Positions 8,903 through 17,938 of a stretch of DNA of 39,464 nucleotides are shown here, one piece after another. Position numbers and translations under genes: made by a program. Position 1 is the stretch's first letter. Every line of letters begins with the position of its first letter. Where the stretch lies: NCBI GenBank assembly GCA_002717565.1, contig PBAZ01000027.1, positions 1-39,464 of the forward strand, written 5' to 3'. The stretch comes from Chloroflexota bacterium (GTDB lineage Bacteria; Chloroflexota; Dehalococcoidia; Lucifugimonadales; GCA-2717565). Under the pieces are notes generated by a model. It saw only the letters and a list, made by a program, of their open reading frames with translations, was not told the origin of the DNA and ran no database searches.

Positions 8903-11900
8903 TCTTCACTAGCGATGAAAGAGTCCCTCTCTGGGAACTCCTGTAGCTCGTCAATCTCCTGAAGGACGGTAGACAGTGCCATCTGAGCATTCTGCCTGTG
9001 AGGCTCCCCAAGCACGTGACTCGAGTATCTCGCTTCCTCGAAGATTCGATCCAGTGCAACTAATGCCTGGTCACTGATTGGGAGGGCGTTTCGAATTGCT
9101 ATCTCAAACTCCCTAACTGTCTCGAAGTCTCTTCTCAAGAATCCTCTACTCATCAAAATCTGACATAGGCTCTCATAACAGTTGAAGATAGCTTCCCTGA
9201 CCTCATCACCTGCGGCCAACAATTCAGCTGTGTAACTGAACACGCCTGCTAGTTGGTCAATAGTGGCCTGCCTACGGCGGCGAATTAGCATAGCAGCTCC
9301 AGCAACAAGAAGAATTGTAATGAGCGCGAGGCCTAGCATAGTCGTGAAGCCAAAAGTTTGGGCCGACTGCTTCTCATAGGTTACTTCTAGGCCCCCATGG
9401 AAATTTGCCAACCATGTTTTATTGATAGGATCTACATATTCGGAATCGGTAGAGAAGCACACAGTGAGTTCTCCCCAGAAAGTCTGATTGTGGAATGATG
9501 GTAAACCAGTGAATGACTCGAACTCATAGACGAATAATCCGTTCTCATCTGTGGGCCCGACTACTGAAAAGTGGGCCGATGAGTCTCTCTGATCACATGT
9601 ACCATTCACTAGGTAAGCTGACAGAGGGAAGTTTTCGACTGGTTGCCCGGTATCAAATGCTGTCACATTGACGGCCCCTGAAATCAATCGCTGCCCCTGA
9701 GAAATGTGCAGAGAATCTGGGGTAAATCGGTATACTACGGATATCAAGATGTCAACCTCTACCTCCAATGTTTCTCCATTTAGATATCTCGAACCATCTG
9801 GTTCAACTGTTATTGTGAGAGTCAATGGCCCCCGAGGCATGACTTGGATTGCATTGGTGATTAGTCCGAAGTGCTCAGTCCCATCATCAGACCAAGGGTT
9901 CCCAGATAGCGGAAGAAGGCTATCCTCCCATTTCAGAGAGATGGTCATATTACTCATTACGTTGGAATCTCCGCCAATCTCCAATATTCTACCCTGAATC
10001 TTGATTGGAGCAGTAGGATCTCCTCTTATGATGTATAGATTGTTAGGGAATATATCGATGTCGATGTCTGCTCTAGTGTATACAGTCAAGTTGTATTCAG
10101 TAGACAGGTAGTAAGTCTCCCCACCGAAAGCAAATTCGACCGTGTGCGGACCTCTTGCTATATCGTAACCGAGATAGTGTGAGTAGCTGAATGTACCATC
10201 TATTGAAGTGGTAATGGTAGCAACATTTTCACCATCCAGAGTGATTGAAATCTCCCTGTCTTCAAGACCCGGCCTGTCCGATGAATCTGCATCAAACAAT
10301 CTCCCAGTGAAGTTCCAGTTCCCTCCTCTGGTCATAACTGAATCGTCGACTTGGAGAGTCATTCCTGAGTGATAGGCAATAATCAGATTGGTTTCTGAAA
10401 GTCCTAGTCTGTGATAACCCTGCTCTGGAGCCCTCACAGTTAGAGTGTGATTACCCACTTCAAGGAAGTCCGAAACCGTCCATAAGTACGACCATTGACC
10501 ATTCTGATCTGAACTGGTAATTCCGATTAAGACTCCATCGACAAAAATCTGCAAAGAGTGATTGCCCAGCCAACCATCTGGGAGATTGTCCTTGACCGAA
10601 CCACTGAGATAGAGAGGGTCTCCGACAGCAACTGCAGCAGGTTGATCTATTGCAATTGAAACAGGACCATACACCGTGAATATAGTCGAAGAATTTGAGC
10701 CGATGATGAATTCCTCGCCCTGATATGAAATGAGTACGATTCGAGGCCCTAATTCCATGTCTGGAGGGACGGGGATATACAGACTGAATGTGCCATTCTC
10801 ATCAACTGAAAGTGCGGTCAAATACTGTCCGTTCATTGAAACCTCTAGGGCTCTGTCAGGAAGCACTCTGCCAGATCCATCAGTAAGCATTCCTTCAATC
10901 AGTAACAACTCATTCCTGTCTATTTCCCCTGGCGGCGTGGTGAGAACAACTTGGGAGGTCTGGGTCACGTTGAACACGCCTGTGTAGGTTGATGGCAAGT
11001 AATACTCCGGATTCAGTGAGTCGCCTTGTCCCATTGGGTCGACCCAAGTGAAACCACCGAGGAATCTTACCGTCATCGAATGCGCCCCATAGTCCGAATC
11101 CAAGGGCAAATCATAGGTGATGGACCACTCGCCTGTAGTAGCATTGGATTGAGTAGAGTAAATTGGACCAACACTAACTCCGTCAATGTCGAGATGGATG
11201 ATTCCGCCCTGAGCATTGTCGGCATGTAACAGAGTCTGTCCGTGCTCGTCTAGCAGAGTTCCACTAAATGTTACACTCTCTCCAGCAATTGCTGAGCCTG
11301 AGATTGAGTCGATCTCCAAAACGGTCGGAGCGAGGATGATTACTCGGGTCGAAGTCTGATCACCCAACAGTCCAGTTGTCCCATTGATGCCTTCGAAGTC
11401 GGCCGAAATTACCAACGGCCCTGGCGTTCGCAAACTATCGACTGTGATTGTTGTTGTCATCGTACCATTGGAGTCCGTTAATCCCGTAGACTCTAAGTTT
11501 CCTTCGACGTAAATTTTGACTGACTCTGTGGCCACCGGTTGACCAGCATTGTCAATTAGGGAAATACTGACATTAATGGAGTCGCCTCGAACTGTTCTGC
11601 GATCAGGGTCTAAATCTAATGGATCTAGTATGCTGAGAAGAGAGTAACCTCTGCTATCGAATGTGGCTTCGCCCGAACCAGAACCGTAGTAATTCACTGT
11701 GGGCGTATATGTGGCGAGTAATGTGTGTGTTCCTCGCGGGAATGTAAGGTCAAGTCTGATGTCAGCGGACCATGTCCCGTTAGGTGAAACAGAACCTCCT
11801 GTGACAGTGAAGGTGGAACTTTGTCCGTCAATTTCGAATGTAAGTGAAGCAGGAAGGGTGTTGCCATTACGATCGATAATTCCCGAGCCATTACTGGAAG

Positions 11901-14900
11901 TTAGAGAGCCACTAATTGTGAAGGTGTCCCCTGCGGTTGGATTTGCCAAAATCGGGTCGATAGTCAAATTTGTTGGAGATCTAACAGTAATCGTAGTAAT
12001 TATAGTACCAGATGAGTGTAGATTGGATGAACCATTGAATAACAGAGTGACTACGATTAGGCCTAGAGGATGTGAATGTGGGACGTTGAATGTGAAGTTT
12101 GCAATTCCAGCGTCATTAGTCTGAATTTCGGATAACCAAGTATCATGGAACTTGGCTGCAATTGTGAAGTTGCCCAATTGCTTGTCATTGTCACTTGATT
12201 CGACCAATCTAGCCCCGAAACTAATCGAAGAACCTCTATCTACGACCGTGTTAATTATTGGGGTCTTTTCAACAAATTGAGTGACCCCCCGAACTAGAAT
12301 TGGAGCGTTTCCAGTGCCAGTCAGATAAAACGGGGAGCTGCCGTTAATCACACTGACAACGACTGTTTTCGTACCACTACTTACTCCGTCGGCCAGAGGA
12401 TCTGTGGGGACTGAAATATTGAAACTTCCATCACTTGCGGTATTTACGCTGTTGATTAGAGTCTCAGAAGAGTCGCCCAAGAAGAATACTTCCAGCGCCA
12501 TGGGGCCATCTACTGAACGATTGCTGTCCACCCCATCGAGTACTCTTCCGCTCATCGAGAATACTTGGCCGGCAGTAACTTCGGGAGGAATGCTGTCAAT
12601 TTGTACCAAACTAGCCACTTGCACTGTGAGATTGACAAAACTGTCATTCCCTAGCCAACGGCCTGCTCCCTCTAGACTCAATGGATCCGAGATATCATCA
12701 GGAGCATGGACCCGAACAGTGTAGAAACCCGGAGCAGTGCCGGCAGGAATTGTAGGTGTGAATTGTGCTACCCCATCAGAACCGGTTGTACGGTTCTGAA
12801 GTATTTGCTGCGAAGGTCCGCCCCAATCAAAGTAAATCTGAGCAAGTATGCCTTCCAATATTGATTTGTCTTCAACATCAGAGATGGTGGCGTTTACTTG
12901 CATTGTTGAGCCGGCGACTACAATGATATCCGAAGGAGTGGTTTTCACGACAAACTCGGTTTGGATTCCAGCACTGTAAGAAACCCCATCTTCAAGTTTG
13001 TAGTATACGCCACCGGCTGGTGGATTAGAGTTGAAATCAAGAATCACCTCAAGTTGGTAAACTCCTGAGCCCACCTCTTCAGGCATTTCAAAACTAAGAT
13101 TGTAGCCTCCCGTATTCTGATTAATCCAGCCGGAAGCCAGCCTCCTCGTATTCGGAGGGGCTGGTGAGCCATCCGGGGCGTCCGGGAGATCAGAAGGCAC
13201 CAACAGACGGACCACAATAGAGGAATTGTTTCCTGTAATTGCAGTATCGTGGAAGATATCATTGGCGAATCCTGAGACCCAATTAGATGAGCCGCGAGGG
13301 GTCCATTCGAGCCCCAACTGTACCGTCGCATTTGCCTGCCCCTGAATCCTAATTACTTCAGAAGTTGTAGCTGGACGGAGCCAAGTGGAGCCATTGTAAC
13401 TCAAATCCCAGGTGTAATCGCCAGCGAACATTTCCGAGGGAGCAGTGAACTGTACTCCGAGTCTTGGTAAATCGATTGGGTCAGTGGCGTTCCACACCAC
13501 TGAGCCATTCAATTCGAGACTATATTCTCCAATGAATTGGGCTAGTGAGGAATTGGTGTGATCGGTCAATAGGACTTCGATATTTGTAGGGGTGCCACGA
13601 GGAACTGGTTCAAGTTGGTAATTGAAGTTTACAAAACTCCTGATTCCGTATTGGTCTGTGAATGTCGCTTGATCATTAGCATATAGGCCATCGGAGTCGA
13701 ATTCCAACTTTACCTGAACTTCTCCAGCAGGCAATGGGACGCTCTGGGCAGAGAATTGCCAAACCAATGAGAACTCTCCTGCAGTGGAGGTCCAGTTAGT
13801 GTCATTGAGGTACCAAGATGTGAGAGTGACATAGGCGCCATTCGTATTGGCTCTCCTCATCTTCAAGCTCAAAGTCCCATTCAATGGATCTGAACTTGGA
13901 CCTCTGCTTAACACAGATCCATTCAGGTATATGGCAGAGTCAATCTCTAGGATACTACTGTTCAATCCGGGCCCCTCTAAGGTGATTGTTAGATTAGGTG
14001 CAGGGGTGATGTTGAACTGGAAATTGAGGCTGCTCGGACGGACGTGATAAGATGGAGATGTGGCGTTGTTGAGGTCTTCCTGATGCCAACCGAAGAATCC
14101 GATTGAGGCGTTCATCAGGCCAAGAGGTTCGGACTCATTGATTGGGATTGAGAACTCATAATATCCACCCGCCCCTAGATTGGAAATTAGACTGACTGGG
14201 CCATCTACAGTAGTAGTGTAATTCAGAATCACTTGCAAGTCATCCAATTGGGTTGGATCTGTGTATGGCGAACTTGCCCATGAAAGATCTCCTACAAGCA
14301 GAGTTTCCACGCCCGCGCCTAGCATCGGTTCACCGACTGGAGTAGGTTCTCTGATGCTGATTGAGGCGTCGTCAGAGATATTCAGTGTCCAAGAATCGGA
14401 AATTCCTTGGGATGAGATATATGTCCGTTCATGAACATAGAGAACCAGAGAACCATAACCCGGATCGATTACTTCGGAAGGTGTGCCATTCAGGTTGAAC
14501 GAACCGTTAGCATCAGTGACTCCAGAGGCCACGAGATGTTCAGATACTGCTGCCGCCCCGGGCACATTCGCGGTCTCATTCGTTAGAACTAGATACATGT
14601 CAATTGAGATATTCTCCGCAGGAGTTGCGTTATCGACGAATTGCAGAGTTCCATTCATCCAAATATCGCCCGAAGATAGATCTCTCTCATACCACAAAGG
14701 ACCCCAATCCTGCTGAACAATTTCTACAGGTGCAGAGTTAGGGCAGGCCTCAAATGGAATCCAGCCCATATCCAATCCTCCCTGATTCTGATTGGCCTCC
14801 ATGTGAACCTCTACCCAAGAGGTGAAATCCTTGCCATAAACTTCGAATGACTTTCCTGTCCAAGTTCCTCCAGTAAATCCTGTGACCTTTCTGGTTGGTA

Positions 14901-17856
14901 GGCCAGCAACTCTAAGCATAACTGAAAACACTGTTGTAAATTCATCACAACTCCCCTCTCTAGTGGTGTTCAGAATCCAATGGGCTAGATCTCTCTCAGG
15001 GGAGCCAATTGGATGATTGTCGTTCCTTCCAGATCCATCATGATTGAGTGTAAAATTGAGGGTGCTGTTTCCATTTATTAGGAAGTTCTGTATGGCTAGA
15101 ACTTTTTCCCAAGCAGTGAAGGCACCAGAGTCATTTATCACATCCATTGTGATTCCATAGACGTATGACTTGTTAGATGAATGATCGGGGATGTCAAATG
15201 CATAGGGGCTTCCCGAGAAAGCGGTCGAGTTATCGATAATTTGGGGGCCGAGAATTACTGTAGGTGAAGTTACGAATAAGGTGTCAACATAGGATTGATC
15301 GATAATTATGTCACGAGTGTAGTTTGAGAAATTCATGCCTGCATTGCTATCTTGCCAACTCGAGTAATTGACGGAATTATATGGTGCAATCAGCTCCACC
15401 CCGGGACCAAGAACTCCGCTCTCGTAATCGATTTGCCATAAATTCAGCTCAGAACCATTCACGCCCCAGAAACTAGAATCTGCCACACCTTGAGTTGTAG
15501 ACCACTCAAAGGTCATCTGAGTATTGCCAACTAGAGTGTTATTGACTCCCCAAGATACCCCAGTGTAGTAATCATAGGTGTGCCATCTCCAGTATTGCTG
15601 GGCCTCATAATCTAGACCTGAGGTCAAGTTCGTTACAGTGAAATATAATTCGTTGGCATCGATGTCGTCAGAAGGATCCCAAGGATCTCCGGCTGAATTC
15701 AAACATCCAATATCCCAGAATTCAGAGGTGCATTCTTGACCATCGGGGATGCCTCCACCATCCGTATCTGGATCTCTCCAATCGGTCCCAAGTTGTTGCT
15801 CAATGGTATCTGGAATTCCGTCGCCATCGGTATCCACAGGATTGAGGTCATCGGCGGAATTATTCTGTGGATTCGTCCCATCGAGGTATTCTTGGCCGTC
15901 AGCCACTCCTCCATTATCGGTATCAGAGACGTTCCACAAAGTGTAGTATGTGTCTACGGTACCATTGCCACCAACTCCAAAGATTAACTGGCACCCAGTA
16001 GTATTCTCAAAGTAGTTGTTCAATCCATCGCCATCCGAATCGAGTAGATTATCGCAAGGATTGTTTGGGTCCGTATCTTCCAGAATCTCGGTTAAGTCAT
16101 CAACTCCGTCATCATCGGTATCATACAGGTTCGGATGAGAGATGTATCCCCAAGTGCTCAGGAACTCTTCCCAGTCTGCCAGTCCATCTCCATCAGTATC
16201 GGCATAGTCATCATCGCACTTGAGTTCATTTGTAGCGTTCTGACTGGCATCCCAGCACCAAGAGAAATTGACGAAAATCACACTATCGGCATCGGCCGGT
16301 TTGTCTACGTCAACGTTCCTCAATGTATTCTGAACCATGGTCTCATACCTGAATGCGGTCAAACTACCATTAGAGGAAAGATAGTATCCCATCGGGGCAC
16401 TATTCTGCCTCCAATCCTCAGGAGATGGGTTAAGCTCCAAGGTCGAGTTCAGAGTTAGTTCTGAGTTGGTCGCATCCCAATTAGTGATTGTTAGTTCTAC
16501 CTCGACAGTTGAGAGGCAGGGATCAGTCAAGTGACCGAAGTCGAGTTCGTCGCCATCACTCACGCCGCCCCCATCAGTATCAGAAACATTCCACAGAGTA
16601 CAGGTCATGTTCTCTTCCCAATTGTCAATTCCATCGCCATCGAAGTCCCCTGAGTCTTCAATTCGAGTCGGGTCTGTCTCGCCAGTGTCGACAATTCCGT
16701 TTCCATTGACATCTTCTTCTCCGTCGTCAAATTGGTCACCATCCGTGTTGTTATTCCTAGGATCTGTGGCCTGGGGGGGGTCGCCATATGCTCCGTTGAC
16801 CTCTATGCCATCCGAAATTCCGTCGCCATCGGTATCGATCGATGTGGGATCCGTCAACAGAACTAGAGCCTCGTAGGAGTCGTTCAGCCCATCTCCATCG
16901 GTGTCATTGTTATTTGGATCAGTCTGAGTAATTCCGTCGACTTCTGCAGTGAAAATGAGGCAACCTCCAGGGCCGAGTCCTAAAATTGGATTGCAAGGTG
17001 ACTCGGTTGCTGTCATGTTGAATGGGCCTGGGCGGAAATATTGCGTAGGAGGATTAGTTGAACCATTACGAGTCCCCCAGGCGGGGTTGACATATTCCCA
17101 GAGATTCCCAAGACCGTCGCCGTCCGGGTCCCCATTTGCCCCATCCATATTGGAATTGGAAGTTGGATCGAGATTATTGGCGACCTCCCATGCATCGGGC
17201 ATGCCGTCGCCATCGGTATCCCATCCATCTGGGTCCTCATCAATTAGGCCATCACCATCGTCGTCGTCGCTACTACAGTCTGCATCTCCATCTCCATCGG
17301 GGTCTTGAGTATCTACCAATCCGTCCTTGTCATTATCCATCTGGTCATTACAGATATTGCCCATTGGATCTTCGTCGAATCCATCAGAGCCTGTTCCTTG
17401 GATTATCTGCATGGCACTCTCTTCATCCCATTGCCTTACGGGGACGGTTCCGTTCCACCAAACTCCATTGTCAAGCACAGTAGGAGTAGAGGGAGAGTCC
17501 CAACCACTAGGGATTGCATATTGGTATTCGTTGAGATTAGTGAATGCGTCTCCATCGGGATCCCCTGTAGAGCCGTTGTCTCCGGATGGTGATAGAGGAT
17601 CTAAACCATACTGCCACTCCCAGCCATCAGGTAGTCCGTCGTTGTCTGAGTCCCAGTCCTGTGGCTGGGTGTTGATGTAGAACTCAAGGCCATAGGTTAG
17701 GCCATCGCCATCGGCATCGGTACTCGCCAACGCCTCCCATTGTCCGAATTGGAAGGCTGCGTGAGAAGATAGTAACAGAATGATGGTGAAGAGGATTGCT
17801 GACCTTCTCTTTCGAGGTAGCTTTTGGCTCGTATATTCGGCTCTAACGGTTAGCAC
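8899..17856 (-). CDS. Giant secreted, membrane-anchored protein: TSP type-3 (DxDxDG) repeats, transglutaminase-like domain, many Ig-like/carboxypeptidase-regulatory-like repeats, C-terminal TM and DUF4129-like cytoplasmic tail
   Basis: 2985-aa ORF with GTG start and SD GGGGTGA; N-terminal hydrophobic signal (SAILFTIILLLSSHAAF); many DTDGDGLNDSYE/DTDGDGIPD repeats; EGSCDEFTTVFSVMLRVAGLPTRKVTGF; repeated ...DxNGTFSYS... modules; TM TTMLGLALITILLVAGAAMLIRRRRQ near C-terminus. Confidence 0.9.
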   Translation of the reverse strand: MLTVRAEYTSQKLPRKRRSAILFTIILLLSSHAAFQFGQWEALASTDADGDGLTYGLEFYINTQPQDWDSDNDGLPDGWEWQYGLDPLSPSGDNGSTGDPDGDAFTNLNEYQYAIPSGWDSPSTPTVLDNGVWWNGTVPVRQWDEESAMQIIQGTGSDGFDEDPMGNICNDQMDNDKDGLVDTQDPDGDGDADCSSDDDDGDGLIDEDPDGWDTDGDGMPDAWEVANNLDPTSNSNMDGANGDPDGDGLGNLWEYVNPAWGTRNGSTNPPTQYFRPGPFNMTATESPCNPILGLGPGGCLIFTAEVDGITQTDPNNNDTDGDGLNDSYEALVLLTDPTSIDTDGDGISDGIEVNGAYGDPPQATDPRNNNTDGDQFDDGEEDVNGNGIVDTGETDPTRIEDSGDFDGDGIDNWEENMTCTLWNVSDTDGGGVSDGDELDFGHLTDPCLSTVEVELTITNWDATNSELTLNSTLELNPSPEDWRQNSAPMGYYLSSNGSLTAFRYETMVQNTLRNVDVDKPADADSVIFVNFSWCWDASQNATNELKCDDDYADTDGDGLADWEEFLSTWGYISHPNLYDTDDDGVDDLTEILEDTDPNNPCDNLLDSDGDGLNNYFENTTGCQLIFGVGGNGTVDTYYTLWNVSDTDNGGVADGQEYLDGTNPQNNSADDLNPVDTDGDGIPDTIEQQLGTDWRDPDTDGGGIPDGQECTSEFWDIGCLNSAGDPWDPSDDIDANELYFTVTNLTSGLDYEAQQYWRWHTYDYYTGVSWGVNNTLVGNTQMTFEWSTTQGVADSSFWGVNGSELNLWQIDYESGVLGPGVELIAPYNSVNYSSWQDSNAGMNFSNYTRDIIIDQSYVDTLFVTSPTVILGPQIIDNSTAFSGSPYAFDIPDHSSNKSYVYGITMDVINDSGAFTAWEKVLAIQNFLINGNSTLNFTLNHDGSGRNDNHPIGSPERDLAHWILNTTREGSCDEFTTVFSVMLRVAGLPTRKVTGFTGGTWTGKSFEVYGKDFTSWVEVHMEANQNQGGLDMGWIPFEACPNSAPVEIVQQDWGPLWYERDLSSGDIWMNGTLQFVDNATPAENISIDMYLVLTNETANVPGAAAVSEHLVASGVTDANGSFNLNGTPSEVIDPGYGSLVLYVHERTYISSQGISDSWTLNISDDASISIREPTPVGEPMLGAGVETLLVGDLSWASSPYTDPTQLDDLQVILNYTTTVDGPVSLISNLGAGGYYEFSIPINESEPLGLMNASIGFFGWHQEDLNNATSPSYHVRPSSLNFQFNITPAPNLTITLEGPGLNSSILEIDSAIYLNGSVLSRGPSSDPLNGTLSLKMRRANTNGAYVTLTSWYLNDTNWTSTAGEFSLVWQFSAQSVPLPAGEVQVKLEFDSDGLYANDQATFTDQYGIRSFVNFNYQLEPVPRGTPTNIEVLLTDHTNSSLAQFIGEYSLELNGSVVWNATDPIDLPRLGVQFTAPSEMFAGDYTWDLSYNGSTWLRPATTSEVIRIQGQANATVQLGLEWTPRGSSNWVSGFANDIFHDTAITGNNSSIVVRLLVPSDLPDAPDGSPAPPNTRRLASGWINQNTGGYNLSFEMPEEVGSGVYQLEVILDFNSNPPAGGVYYKLEDGVSYSAGIQTEFVVKTTPSDIIVVAGSTMQVNATISDVEDKSILEGILAQIYFDWGGPSQQILQNRTTGSDGVAQFTPTIPAGTAPGFYTVRVHAPDDISDPLSLEGAGRWLGNDSFVNLTVQVASLVQIDSIPPEVTAGQVFSMSGRVLDGVDSNRSVDGPMALEVFFLGDSSETLINSVNTASDGSFNISVPTDPLADGVSSGTKTVVVSVINGSSPFYLTGTGNAPILVRGVTQFVEKTPIINTVVDRGSSISFGARLVESSDNDKQLGNFTIAAKFHDTWLSEIQTNDAGIANFTFNVPHSHPLGLIVVTLLFNGSSNLHSSGTIITTITVRSPTNLTIDPILANPTAGDTFTISGSLTSSNGSGIIDRNGNTLPASLTFEIDGQSSTFTVTGGSVSPNGTWSADIRLDLTFPRGTHTLLATYTPTVNYYGSGSGEATFDSRGYSLLSILDPLDLDPDRRTVRGDSINVSISLIDNAGQPVATESVKIYVEGNLESTGLTDSNGTMTTTITVDSLRTPGPLVISADFEGINGTTGLLGDQTSTRVIILAPTVLEIDSISGSAIAGESVTFSGTLLDEHGQTLLHADNAQGGIIHLDIDGVSVGPIYSTQSNATTGEWSITYDLPLDSDYGAHSMTVRFLGGFTWVDPMGQGDSLNPEYYLPSTYTGVFNVTQTSQVVLTTPPGEIDRNELLLIEGMLTDGSGRVLPDRALEVSMNGQYLTALSVDENGTFSLYIPVPPDMELGPRIVLISYQGEEFIIGSNSSTIFTVYGPVSIAIDQPAAVAVGDPLYLSGSVKDNLPDGWLGNHSLQIFVDGVLIGITSSDQNGQWSYLWTVSDFLEVGNHTLTVRAPEQGYHRLGLSETNLIIAYHSGMTLQVDDSVMTRGGNWNFTGRLFDADSSDRPGLEDREISITLDGENVATITTSIDGTFSYSHYLGYDIARGPHTVEFAFGGETYYLSTEYNLTVYTRADIDIDIFPNNLYIIRGDPTAPIKIQGRILEIGGDSNVMSNMTISLKWEDSLLPLSGNPWSDDGTEHFGLITNAIQVMPRGPLTLTITVEPDGSRYLNGETLEVEVDILISVVYRFTPDSLHISQGQRLISGAVNVTAFDTGQPVENFPLSAYLVNGTCDQRDSSAHFSVVGPTDENGLFVYEFESFTGLPSFHNQTFWGELTVCFSTDSEYVDPINKTWLANFHGGLEVTYEKQSAQTFGFTTMLGLALITILLVAGAAMLIRRRRQATIDQLAGVFSYTAELLAAGDEVREAIFNCYESLCQILMSRGFLRRDFETVREFEIAIRNALPISDQALVALDRIFEEARYSSHVLGEPHRQNAQMALSTVLQEIDELQEFPERDSFIASED
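14745..14970 (-). other. Transglutaminase-like domain core within the giant protein (catalytic residues apparently altered)
   Basis: GSCDEFTTVFSVMLRVAGLPTRKVTGFTGGTWTGKSFEVYGKDFTSWVEVHMEANQNQGGLDMGWIPFEACP; Cys codon at 14947-14949. Confidence 0.75.
15700..17725 (-). repeat. Coding region of thrombospondin type-3-like calcium-binding repeats
   Basis: Recurrent + strand motif ccgtcgccatcggtatc and variants (for example around 15825, 16825 and 17208) encoding DTDGDGI on the minus strand. Confidence 0.85.
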
Positions 17857-17938
17857 TACGTCACCCCTTACTGCCTATGGCAGAAAGTTAGGGTCTTAAG
17901 ACGAATGGAGCGTCGTTCGGACAGGTATCACACAGGTC

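Noticed and set aside
16949-17680. Several plus-strand ORFs rich in Ser/Pro/His inside the giant gene (for example 16949..17308, 17136..17483)
   Set aside because: They are antisense shadows of the minus-strand DxDGDG repeats; low-complexity composition follows from the repeat and no SD or domain is visible.
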